From Methylobacterium tardum (GTDB lineage Bacteria > Pseudomonadota > Alphaproteobacteria > Rhizobiales > Beijerinckiaceae), in the NCBI RefSeq assembly GCF_023546765.1, contig NZ_CP097484.1, forward strand, positions 4,471,501 through 4,535,500: DNA of 64,000 nt, in the 5' to 3' direction. Positions 53,590 to 61,908 of this stretch are shown here, one piece after another (within the stretch, counting starts at the first letter, position 1; each line of letters begins with the position of its first letter). A program made the translations under genes and the position numbers. The notes beneath the pieces are model-generated. The model made no database searches. It was given only the letters and a program-made list of their open reading frames with translations, and was not told the origin of the DNA.

Positions 53590-55481
53590 AATGGACGCTG
53601 CTCACCAGCCCCGTCGAACATGAGGACGACATCGTAACGGTGCGCCAGCGCGTTCGCCGGCTGGCCGAGCGCCTCGGTTTCGAGGTTCAGGACCAGACCC
53701 GCATCGCCACCGCGGTGTCCGAGATCGCGCGCAACGCCTACGGCTACGCCGGAGGCGGCCGGGTCGAGTATGGCCTCGACCAGGAAGGGGGCGGGCAGTC
53801 CCTGGTGATCAGGATCAGCGACAAGGGGCCGGGCATCGCCGAGCTCGATGCCATCCTGGAGGGCCGCTACCGGTCGTCGACGGGGCTCGGCATCGGCATC
53901 ACCGGCTCTCGCCGCCTGATGGACCGGTTCGAGATCGAGACGGTGGTCGGCCAGGGCACCATCGTGACCTTCGGGAAGCGGCTGCCGTCCGGCGTCGAGA
54001 CCTTCACGGGCCCCCGCTTGGCGAAGCTCGCCGAGGCCGTCGCCCGCGCCCGGACCGAGGAGCCGCTGGTCGCCCTGCGCGAGCAGAACCGTGAGCTCAT
54101 GCAGAGCTTGGCCGAACTCGCCGAGCGCCAGGACGAGGCCGAGCGCCTGAACCGGGAACTCGCGGAGACAAACAGGGGCGTCGTGGCGCTTCACTCCGAA
54201 CTGGAGGCCCAGGCCGCGCAGTTGCGCCAAGCAGGCGCGTCGCTGGAAAGCCGGTCGCTGCTCGCACGGCGGAGCTCGCAGAGGCCAACGCCCGCCTGCT
54301 CGCCGAGGCGGTCGAGCGCGAGCGCACGGAGGAGGCTCTGCGGCAGGCCCAGAAGCTGGAGGCAGTGGGCCAGCTCACCGGCGGCGTCGCGCACGACTTC
54401 AACAACCTGCTCACCGTCATCAAGTCGTCGACGGACCTGCTCAAGCGGCCCGACCTCGCGCCGGAGCGGCGTGAACGCTACGTCGCGGCCATCTCCGACA
54501 CGGTCGACCGGGCCGCCAAGCTGACCGGGCAATTGCTGGCCTTCGCCCGTCGCCAGTCCCTGAAACCGGAGGTGTTCGCCGCCTGTGACAGCGTGCGGGC
54601 GCTCTCCGACATGATGGGGACGCTCACCGGCTCGCGCATCCGGATCGTGACGGACCTGCCGGATGCCACCTGCTTCGTGCATGCCGACCAGAGCCAGTTC
54701 GACACGGCGCTGGTCAACATGGCCGTGAACGCCCGCGACGCCATGGAGGGCGAGGGCCAGCTCACCATCCGCGTATGGGGCGTGGAGCGCATGCCCCCGA
54801 TCCGAGGCCGCCTGCCGTGGACGGACCGTACGTCGCGGTCTCGATCAGCGATACCGGCGTCGGAATCCCCGAGGACCGGCTGGAGCGGATCTTCGAGCCG
54901 TTCTTCACCACCAAGGGGGTGGGTCAGGGCACCGGGCTCGGCTTGAGCCGGTTTTCGGCTTCGCCAAGCAGTCGGGCGGCGAGGTGACGGTGGCGAGCGA
55001 GCCCGGGCACGGCGCCACCTTCACGATGTACCTCCCGCGCGTGCCTGAGGTGGAGAGGGCGACGGACAGCGAGCCCGAGCCGCTCGTGGACGGCCACGGC
55101 ACCTGCGTGCTGGTGGTCGAGGACAACGTCGAGGTCGGCACCTTCGCCGTGCAGACGCTGACCGATCTCGGCTACGTGCCCGTGCTCGCCAACAGCGCCG
55201 AGGCGGCACTCGCGGAACTCGCGCGGGACGCCGACCGGTTCGACGTGGTGTTCTCGGACGTTGTCATGCCGGGCATGAACGGCCTGGACCTCGCGCGGCG
55301 CATCCGCGAGGAGCACCACGACCTGCCGGTGCTGCTGGCGTCCGGCTACAGCCACGTGATGGCGCAGAACGGCACCTACGGGTTCGAGCTGCTCCACAAG
55401 CCCTACTCGGTCGAGGAGCTTTCGCGCCTACTGCGCAAGGTCGCCACGTGGCAGCGCCGCAAACGCATCCTCGGCCTGTAG
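53586..55481 (+). CDS. RsbT-like domain fused to hybrid histidine kinase and receiver, three frame breaks
   Basis: About 632 residues when one base is added at each of 54253 (CCGG), 54794-54798 (CCCCC) and 54950 (CCGG). Domains: an RsbT-like HATPase (1-130; [20 protein letters not shown]), a coiled coil (about 150-250; [20 protein letters not shown]), HisKA with [20 protein letters not shown], HATPase ([28 protein letters not shown]) and a receiver with [15 protein letters not shown] and HKPYSVEEL. It overlaps the phosphatase gene (ATGA). It would link stressosome state to two-component signalling. Confidence 0.87.
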
Positions 55482-55636
55482 ACCCGGACGTCCGGCGCGG
55501 ACCGAAAGCCCAAGGCCCGGTCGCCGCTCGTTGCGTCCCCGCAGAGCGGGCACCAAGCGTCAGATCCCGAACCGTGTGCGGGAAGGACCGCAATGAGGGC
55601 TGGACCGCACGACCGGTCGGCTCGGGCAAGCGACCC

Positions 55637-56647
55637 TCAGGCCAGGATTCCGGGCAACGGCATGCGCACCGACACTCGCAGCCCGTCTGGTGCGAAGTCG
55701 ACGTCGACCTCCGCCCCGGTCTGAGCCGCCAGGACTTTGTTGAGGAGCCGGTGCCCGAAGCCCTGCCGTGTCGGATGCCCGGCAGGGGGCCCGTCATGCT
55801 CGGTCCAGTCCCAGCGGAGGGCTCGGCCGGAGGTGCCATCCTCGACCCACCATGTGACCTGAAGGCGGCCGTCCGGATCGGCAAGCGACCCGTGCCGCAG
55901 GGCGTTGGTGGTCAACTCGTGCAGGGCCATGCCGACCGGCACGGCGAGCTCGGACGGCAGCACCACCTTCGGCCCGTCCAGGGTCAGGCGGCCCCGTTCG
56001 CCGTACGGGTCGAGCTCGGCCCGCAGCAGCCCCTCGAACGAGGCGGCCTGGGCAAGGTCCTCGGTGATCAGCGCGTGCGTGCGGGCCAGCGAGGCGATCC
56101 GGCCCGAGAAGGCATGGATGAACTCGGAGATCGAGAGGCGGGAGCGCGCGGTGGCGTTGAGCACGGCCTGGACGGTGGCGAGCGTGTTCTTCACCCGGTG
56201 GTGCAGCTCACGCACCATGAACGCCTGACGGTCCTCGTGGGCGCGCCGTCCGGTCACGTCCCTCTGCGTCGCGACCCAGTGCGTGAGGCGCCCGTCGGCC
56301 TCCCGCACCGGCGTGATCAGCCACTCGACCACGTAGGTCGAGCCGTCCTTGCGGTAGTTGACCGCCTCGGCCTGCGTGGCCACCCCGGTTTCGAGGGCGG
56401 AGCGCAGGGCGTCCAGGACGGTCCGGTCCGTGAGGGGGCCCTGCAGGATGCGCGGCGACAGGCCAACGATCTCGTGCGCCTCGTAGCCGGTCATCCGGGT
56501 GAAGGCGGGGTTGGCGTACTCAATCAGCGGGCCCGGCGCGGCGAGGTTGGCGGAGGTGATCAGGATGGCCTCGCCGGACGCCTCGACCGCCGCGCGCAGG
56601 AGCCTGGGGTCGGGTGCCGCCGTCCTCGCACTGTCCCGAACCCCCAA
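55637..56647 (-). CDS. PAS-HisKA_2/HWE-type histidine kinase
   Basis: 336 residues from TTG 56647, which is preceded by AGGAG at good spacing. A single PAS/LOV-like domain (about 15-135; IEYANPAFTRMTGYEAHEIV) is followed by the histidine in RELHHRVKNTLATVQAVLNA and a HATPase (LHELTTNALRHGSLADPDGR). The PAS segment reads GLSPRILQGPLTD; true LOV photosensors have NCRFLQ with the flavin-binding cysteine, here proline, so blue-light adduct chemistry is unlikely. The 155-base gap to the hybrid kinase holds no gene. Confidence 0.9.
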   Translation of the reverse strand: MGVRDSARTAAPDPRLLRAAVEASGEAILITSANLAAPGPLIEYANPAFTRMTGYEAHEIVGLSPRILQGPLTDRTVLDALRSALETGVATQAEAVNYRKDGSTYVVEWLITPVREADGRLTHWVATQRDVTGRRAHEDRQAFMVRELHHRVKNTLATVQAVLNATARSRLSISEFIHAFSGRIASLARTHALITEDLAQAASFEGLLRAELDPYGERGRLTLDGPKVVLPSELAVPVGMALHELTTNALRHGSLADPDGRLQVTWWVEDGTSGRALRWDWTEHDGPPAGHPTRQGFGHRLLNKVLAAQTGAEVDVDFAPDGLRVSVRMPLPGILA

Positions 56648-56810
56648 AGTCGTCTCCTGACCCGCCTGGAACCAAGGGGTTATCGATTAACCTATGACGC
56701 ACGCGCAGGTTGCGCATCTCTGTAGCCGGCGCTCGACGATGACCCGCGCCCCGTCGACGCAATCCCCGGTCTACGGCGTTTCGGGCACCCTGCGGGCCAG
56801 CCCCTTTTGC

Positions 56811-56835
56811 GGAACGCCCGGCGCGCCTTCCCGTT
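56811..56835 (+). promoter_or_regulatory. EcfG-type stress promoter before the DUF3597 gene
   Basis: GGAAC at 56811-56815, a 16-base spacer, CGTT at 56832-56835: a perfect match to the EcfG consensus. The next gene starts 49 bases downstream. Confidence 0.75.
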
Positions 56836-56883
56836 GTCGAGCGCGCGGCCCGGGTCGGACCCCATCGGCGAAAAGGAAACGGA

Positions 56884-57357
56884 ATGAGCATCTTCGGGTC
56901 GATTATGTCGAAGATCTTCGGTGGCGGCAGTGCCAGCGCCCAAGCTGCGGCCCCACACGCATCGGAGACGCCGAGCGTGTCGGCTGCCGCGCAAGGCCAG
57001 GGAGGCCCGACCGGCTCGGCCAGCAGTGCAGCCGCGCCCGCCATGGCCGGCGCCCCGTCCCCGGTACCGGCGGGCCCGTCCGGCGCCGAGCATAGCAACG
57101 TCGACGTGGGCCAGGTCCTCGCGGATCTCGCCTCGAAGAAGGGGCAGGAGCTCGACTACAAGCGCTCCATCGTCGACCTGTTGAAGTTGCTCGACCTCGA
57201 CAGCAGCCTCCAGGCTCGCAAGCAGCTCGCCGACGAGTTGCACTACACGGGCGACAAGGAAGACTCGGCGACCATGAACGTCTGGCTGCACAAGCAGGTC
57301 GTCCAGAAGCTCGCCGAGAACGGCGGCAAAGTCCCGGACGACCTCAAGCACGCTTGA
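56884..57357 (+). CDS. DUF3597 domain protein
   Basis: 157 residues. The N-terminus MSIFGSIMSKIFGGGSASAQ is followed by an Ala/Pro/Gly linker and the DUF3597 core VDVGQVLADLASKKGQELDY, IVDLLKLLDLDSSLQARKQL and YTGDKEDSATMNVWLHKQVV. The family resembles small LysM-less periplasmic or cytosolic stress proteins of unknown function. The perfect EcfG promoter upstream places it in the general stress regulon. Confidence 0.88.
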   Translation: MSIFGSIMSKIFGGGSASAQAAAPHASETPSVSAAAQGQGGPTGSASSAAAPAMAGAPSPVPAGPSGAEHSNVDVGQVLADLASKKGQELDYKRSIVDLLKLLDLDSSLQARKQLADELHYTGDKEDSATMNVWLHKQVVQKLAENGGKVPDDLKHA

Positions 57358-57429
57358 CGGTCGGACCGGGCGAGCCAGCCGCGACCACGGCGACATGCGG
57401 GAGGTGGTCCCGCGATAGGGAGATGAGAG

Positions 57430-57897
57430 ATGAGCGATGGCTACCCCTCGATGACGGCGCTGCTGGGCCTGCTGGCACTGGCGGGCTACCAGAACCGGGA
57501 CAAGCTCGGCGAGTTGCTCGGAGGCGCCGGACAGGGCGGCTCGGCGCCAGCGGGCGGGGGTGCGGCACCGGGCGGCCTCGGCGGCCTGCTCGGCGGCCTC
57601 CTGGGCGGCCAGTCGGCCCCGGCTCCGACATCCGGGGGCTTCCTGAACAGCGGCCTAGGCCAGATGCTGGAACGCTTCCATCAGGCCGGTCATGGTGCGG
57701 CCGCGCAGTCCTGGGTGAACCAAGGGCCGAACCAAGAGATCGCGCCGCACCAGCTTGAGCAGGCCATCGGGCCCGAAGTGCTGGCGGCCCTGACGCAGCG
57801 CACCGGCCTGTCTCGGGATGAGCTCCTATCCCGCTTGTCCAGGGACCTTCCCCAGGCTGTTGACCGCTACACGCCTGACGGGCGCGTTCCGGCCTAG
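57430..57897 (+). CDS. YidB/DUF937-like protein
   Basis: 155 residues. The middle is low complexity ([14 protein letters not shown]); the C-terminal domain [40 protein letters not shown] and [20 protein letters not shown] is the YidB/DUF937 family. Function unknown. It follows the DUF3597 gene by 72 bases on the same strand and may share its EcfG-type promoter. Confidence 0.85.
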   Translation: MSDGYPSMTALLGLLALAGYQNRDKLGELLGGAGQGGSAPAGGGAAPGGLGGLLGGLLGGQSAPAPTSGGFLNSGLGQMLERFHQAGHGAAAQSWVNQGPNQEIAPHQLEQAIGPEVLAALTQRTGLSRDELLSRLSRDLPQAVDRYTPDGRVPA

Positions 57898-57982
57898 TTA
57901 CAGGGTCTGGCCGAGGGCGCGGTGTCATTCCTCGGCCAGACAGCGGGATAGGTCTAGCGGCCACTGCCCGACGGGTCTCGCC

Positions 57983-58174
57983 TCAAGCAGTGAGGGCAGC
58001 CCCGAAAGCGTCAAGAGCCGTCTTGCCGGCGCCCGCCGCCTCCTCGGGCGAGGCATAGGCTTCTGGTGAGACGCGGATGGATACACCATCCGCGTCCGTC
58101 AGGTGCCAGCGGAAGCGCTCGTGGCTGTCACCACACGCCTCGACCGTGACGGCGACCGGGGTCGGATCATCCAT
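57983..58174 (-). CDS. Small YegP/DUF1508-like protein
   Basis: 63 residues (MDDPTPVAVTVEACGDSHER). RFRWHLTDADGVSIRVSPEA and YASPEEAAGAGKTALDAFG follow the DUF1508 plan of two beta strands and a helix (F-RWHL.DADG......+Y.S...A). One repeat only. It starts 12 bases after the DUF892 gene on the same strand, so both are likely read from the EcfG-type promoter at 58739-58763. Confidence 0.65.
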   Translation of the reverse strand: MDDPTPVAVTVEACGDSHERFRWHLTDADGVSIRVSPEAYASPEEAAGAGKTALDAFGAALTA

Positions 58175-58186
58175 GGCGCCCGCTCC

Positions 58187-58699
58187 TCAGCTGTCGGCCT
58201 TGGCGCCGTTGAGCGACAGGTCGAGGTAGGTCTTGGTGACCGGCTCGATCAGCGCCGAGATCTCCTCGGCCACCTTTGTCTCCTCCTCGACGGCGGCGCG
58301 GAAGCCCGCGACGTGGTCGGACTTGTCGGCCCGCACCGCGACCACGACCAGCGAGCGGTAGGCGGCGACCTGGTCGTACTGGTAGGCGTAGCCGGCGTAG
58401 AGGTTCTTCAGAGTCTCGTCCTGTGTCACGGCATGGGCAACCGCGCCGATGGATCCCGCCACGCTGGTGACGGTCTCCTTCAGCGTCGACGGGCTCTCGC
58501 CGATGCTCTCCAGCGCTTTGTCCAGGCGGGCGAGCTGACCCTTCGTGGTCTCGACGTGGCGGCGTAAGACTGCGGCGTAATCGGGATAGCGTTCCAGGCC
58601 GGAGAGCTGACGCTCCATCTGCTCCAGGCCCTGCCGCTCCAGGGCGCGTGTGTTCTTGAGCGCGCCCGCGTAGATTGTGCCGATGTCCGTGCTGGCCAT
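58187..58699 (-). CDS. DUF892 ferritin-like protein (YciE/YciF type)
   Basis: 170 residues, all helical. DIGTIYAGALKNTRALERQG, VLRRHVETTKGQLARLDKAL and TLKETVTSVAGSIGAVAHAV follow the DUF892 family; YEQVAAYRSL-like YQYDQVAAYRSLVVVAVRAD carries the second part of the possible metal site. These proteins are stress-induced in many bacteria. A perfect EcfG promoter stands 40 bases upstream. Confidence 0.85.
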   Translation of the reverse strand: MASTDIGTIYAGALKNTRALERQGLEQMERQLSGLERYPDYAAVLRRHVETTKGQLARLDKALESIGESPSTLKETVTSVAGSIGAVAHAVTQDETLKNLYAGYAYQYDQVAAYRSLVVVAVRADKSDHVAGFRAAVEEETKVAEEISALIEPVTKTYLDLSLNGAKADS

Positions 58700-58738
58700 G
58701 CCGTCGTTGCTCCAGGTCTGTTTCGGGGTTCGGCGGCC

Positions 58739-58763
58739 AACGTGAGCCGCATACCCGCGTTCC
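58739..58763 (-). promoter_or_regulatory. EcfG-type stress promoter before the DUF892 gene
   Basis: On the minus strand: GGAAC (58763-58759), 16-base spacer, CGTT (58742-58739). A perfect match to the EcfG consensus, 40 bases before the ATG at 58699. Confidence 0.75.
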
Positions 58764-58916
58764 TAGAGGCGGCTGCGACGGAAGCGCCGCGCCAAGCCTG
58801 CCTTCGCCTCGTGAGAGGACGATGGGACGCGGCCGGCGGCAATCAGGGCTGCCCTAGGTGACCGTGGCATCGTGAAGCCGCCGAGGGGTGCGGTTTCGGG
58901 AGGAACGACCAGGCCC

Positions 58917-60296
58917 ATGATCCAACCCACCCGCATCAAGCCGCTGAACGACCTGCCCGTGCGGGAGCGAGGCGCCGCCTACGTCCTGTACTGGATGGGC
59001 TTGTCCCAGCGCGTGCGCTTCAACCCGGCGCTGGAGTACGCCGTCGAGGAGGCCAACAAGCTCGGTCTGCCGGTGCTGGTCTGCTACGGGTTCGCCGAAG
59101 GCATCCCGGAGGCGAACGCCCGCCACTGGGCCTTCCTGCTGGAGGGCATGGCCGAGGTCGGCCCGGAACTGAGGAAGCGCGGCATCGCCTATGTGGCGCG
59201 CCGGCAGCCGCCGGTCGCAACGGCGCTGCTCTACACGGCCGACGCCGCCCTGGTGGTCTGCGACCGCAATTACCAGAAGCCGGTGCGCCGCTTCTACGCC
59301 GACTTCGCCGCCCAGGCGCCCTGCCGCGTGGTGCAGGTCGAGGGCGAGGTCGTCGTGCCCGTCGAGACCGCCTCGCCCAAACACGAGATCGCCGCCCGGA
59401 CGCTGCGACCGAAGCTCCGCCGTCTTATCCCCGAGTACCTCGTGCCGCTGGAGGAGCGGCCGGTCGCCCATCGAGGCGACCACCTCAGCTTCGAGAGCAC
59501 ACTCGACCTTTCCGACGTGCCCAGGCTCGTGGCCAGCCTGAAGGCCGACCAGAGCGTCAGGCCAGTGCGCCGGTTCAAGGGCGGCACGGCTCATGCCGAG
59601 GCGACGCTGAGCCACTACTTGAACGCCCGCTTCAACCACTACGCCCAAATCAGGGGGCGGCCGGAGGCGGGCGCTGCCTCGCACATGAGCCCCTACTTGC
59701 ACTACGGCCAGATCTCGCCGGTCGCCATCGCGCTCAAGGTGCAAGCCGCCGCGACCGGCGGTGAGGACGACAAGACGGCCTACCTGGAGGAGCTCATCGT
59801 CCGGCGCGAGCTCGCGATGAACCACATCTTCTACGAGCCAAACTACGACAGCTACGAGGCTGCGCCGGCCTGGGCGCGCAAGACGCTGGACGCGCACAGG
59901 GGCGACAAGCGGCCCTACCTCTACACGCCCGAGCAGTTCGAGCGGGGCGAGACGCACGACCGCTACTGGAACGCGGCGATGATGGAGATGCGCGAGACCG
60001 GCTACATGCACAACCACATGCGCATGTACTGGGGTAAGAAGATCCTGGAGTGGTCCGCCTCGCCCGAGGAGGCGTTCGAGACGGCACTGCGGCTGAACAA
60101 CAAGTTCTTCATCGACGGGCGGGACGCGAACTCGTTCACGAACGTGACGTGGCTCTTTGGCCTGCACGACCGGCCGTGGGGACCGCGCCCGGTCTACGGC
60201 AACGTGCGCTCGCTGGGTGCGGCGACGCTGAAGAAGTTCGACGCCGACGGCTACGTGCGCGAAGTCGAGCGCCTCGCGGCCGCCGAGCGGGCGTAG
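58917..60296 (+). CDS. Class II DNA photolyase-like flavoprotein
   Basis: 459 residues from ATG 58917, which has GGGAGGAACG upstream. The fold follows class II CPD photolyases: N-terminal RGAAYVLYWMGLSQRVRFNP, central LEELIVRRELAMNHIFYEPN, and the FAD region GYMHNHMRMYWGKKILEWSA, NKFFIDGRDANSFTNVTW and HDRPWGPRPVYGNVRSLG. In class II enzymes the N-terminal motif usually reads YWMxRDQR; here RD is replaced by LS. It probably repairs UV dimers with light, though the replaced motif leaves room for a divergent role. Confidence 0.88.
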   Translation: MIQPTRIKPLNDLPVRERGAAYVLYWMGLSQRVRFNPALEYAVEEANKLGLPVLVCYGFAEGIPEANARHWAFLLEGMAEVGPELRKRGIAYVARRQPPVATALLYTADAALVVCDRNYQKPVRRFYADFAAQAPCRVVQVEGEVVVPVETASPKHEIAARTLRPKLRRLIPEYLVPLEERPVAHRGDHLSFESTLDLSDVPRLVASLKADQSVRPVRRFKGGTAHAEATLSHYLNARFNHYAQIRGRPEAGAASHMSPYLHYGQISPVAIALKVQAAATGGEDDKTAYLEELIVRRELAMNHIFYEPNYDSYEAAPAWARKTLDAHRGDKRPYLYTPEQFERGETHDRYWNAAMMEMRETGYMHNHMRMYWGKKILEWSASPEEAFETALRLNNKFFIDGRDANSFTNVTWLFGLHDRPWGPRPVYGNVRSLGAATLKKFDADGYVREVERLAAAERA

Positions 60297-60341
60297 CGCA
60301 CGGGAGTCCCACGCTTCACATCGAGAGCGGCTCGCCCCCTC

Positions 60342-60512
60342 GTGACGAATGAGGAGAGCGGCCTCTTGGGCGAGGATGCACCCACGCTCGACGCTCAGAC
60401 CCGCGAGAACCTCGGCCGGCGGATGCAGGAGCTGTACGAACCCGTCTGGGACGAGGAGTTCGACCCGCGGCTGGCCGGCCTGTTGCGAGCTTTGGACCGT
60501 AACGGCGGTTGA
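60342..60512 (+). CDS. nepR: NepR-family anti-sigma factor
   Basis: 56 residues from GTG 60342. The core ENLGRRMQELYEPVWDEEFD followed by PRLAGLLRALD matches the NepR fold, where two helices grip the EcfG sigma factor (consensus IG..LR.LY..V..EP.P.RF..LL..L). When PhyR is phosphorylated it takes NepR away and frees EcfG. No phyR or ecfG gene lies in the window, so this is an orphan or accessory copy. It starts 46 bases after the photolyase gene on the same strand. Confidence 0.75.
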   Translation: MTNEESGLLGEDAPTLDAQTRENLGRRMQELYEPVWDEEFDPRLAGLLRALDRNGG

Positions 60513-60655
60513 GCCCCTGACGGTCTTGGAAGACACCCGCGCGTGGCGCGGGATGCCGCACCTTCCCACCCGAACAGTTTTCCATGGGACGTGATTGACC
60601 GAGGGCTGCCCCTGCGGAGCGGGCAAGGACAAGCCGCGCACCGGCGGAGGTCATC

Positions 60656-60901
60656 ATGGTGGAGAGTGAGCGCGGGTACGGCTTCCCGTTCGCGCGCCGT
60701 CTGCGCGAGGCGATGGCGGAGCGTCCCGCTCCCGAGGTCCCCGGGGCGGGCGAGACCTTCTTCGAACGCCTGCTGGCCCTGGAAGCCGAGGCCAGGGCTG
60801 CCGGCGCCCCCGTCGGGACGCTGTCATCTATCGCTAACGCCCGCTTCACAGCCGGCGTCGCCACTCTGAAGCCGTGGTTCCCGATGCCGCGCGGTCACTG
60901 A
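60656..60901 (+). CDS. Hypothetical protein
   Basis: 81 residues (MVESERGYGFPFARRLREAM). A helical middle (AGETFFERLLALEAEARAAG) and a C-terminal LSSIANARFTAGVATLKPWF that could bind a partner. I do not recognise it. GGAGG-like GCGGAGGTCATC stands upstream. It lies 15 bases before the amidotransferase gene on the same strand. Confidence 0.6.
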   Translation: MVESERGYGFPFARRLREAMAERPAPEVPGAGETFFERLLALEAEARAAGAPVGTLSSIANARFTAGVATLKPWFPMPRGH

Positions 60902-60916
60902 ACAAGCCGAGGAACC

Positions 60917-61801
60917 GTGAGCCAATCCCAGTCGAAGTTTCGCTTCCTGGTGGCCGAGAGCGAGACGCCGGAAGCGCGCCAGGGCCGGCGTGAGAGTGTC
61001 GGCCGCTCCTCGGGCGAGACTTACCTCGGCATCCTGCGCGAGATCGCGCCGGGCTCCGCCTGCGACCGCATCATGCCCGCCGACGCGGGCGCCGAACTTC
61101 CAACCGGCGCCACTCTGAGCGGCTACGACGCCGTGTTTCTCAGCGGCTCACCGCTGCACCTCTACGAGGAGACGCCCGAGACCCACCGAACGGTAGCGTT
61201 CATGCGGGCGGTATTCGCCTCCGGAACGCCGGCCTTTGGCTCCTGTGCCGGCCTGCAGGTCGCGACGGTGGCGGCGGGCGGGAGCGTGCGCCCGAACGCA
61301 CGCGGTCGCGAGGCGGCCTTCGCACGGCGTATCACCCTCACCGACGTGGGACGGGAGCATCCGCTGCTGGCGGGCCGGCCCGCCGCATATGACGCGCCCG
61401 CCATCCACACCGACGAGGTCGAGGCTCTGCCCTCCGGGGCCGTCCTGCTCGCCGGTAACCGGGTCACAGCGGTGCAGGCCGCCGAGATCCGCTTCGATGG
61501 CGGCGTGTTCTGGGGCGTGCAGTACCATCCCGAGATCGGCCTGGACGAGGTGGCGGGCGCCCTTCGCCGGCAGGCGGACGGCATGATCGAGGCGGGCCTC
61601 GCCCGGAGCCAGGACGATGTTGAGGCTTACGCCCGGCAGGTCGATGACCTGCACCGCGAGCCGCACCGCCGAGACCTCGCTTGGCGCCTGGGGCTCGACG
61701 AGCAGGTCACCGACGGGCACCTCAGGCGGACCGAACTGCGCAACTTCATCGAGAGCCTCGCCCGGCTCGGGCGTGAGGGGTTGTTGGCTGTGGGTAAGTG
61801 A
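60917..61801 (+). CDS. Class I glutamine amidotransferase-like protein
   Basis: 294 residues from GTG 60917. The catalytic cysteine is in PAFGSCAGLQVATVAAGG and the histidine with glutamate in WGVQYHPEIGLDEV, so the triad is complete. It resembles the GuaA-type or glutamine-hydrolysing domains that act on gamma-glutamyl compounds, with an extra C-terminal helical part (RRDLAWRLGLDEQVTDGHL). The true substrate is not clear. Confidence 0.85.
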   Translation: MSQSQSKFRFLVAESETPEARQGRRESVGRSSGETYLGILREIAPGSACDRIMPADAGAELPTGATLSGYDAVFLSGSPLHLYEETPETHRTVAFMRAVFASGTPAFGSCAGLQVATVAAGGSVRPNARGREAAFARRITLTDVGREHPLLAGRPAAYDAPAIHTDEVEALPSGAVLLAGNRVTAVQAAEIRFDGGVFWGVQYHPEIGLDEVAGALRRQADGMIEAGLARSQDDVEAYARQVDDLHREPHRRDLAWRLGLDEQVTDGHLRRTELRNFIESLARLGREGLLAVGK

Positions 61802-61908
61802 CAGCTTGGTGCTGCCCTTTGGCACGCCACTTAACCTGTGCCGTTGCCCGTTGGCGCGGCATTAGAGGAATGCCGAGCGCAGTCCTGCGCCCGGCGTGGT
61901 GAGTTCCT

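Noticed and set aside
55637..56647. Blue-light LOV kinase
   Set aside because: The cysteine needed for the flavin adduct is replaced by proline, so only a LOV-like PAS can be claimed.
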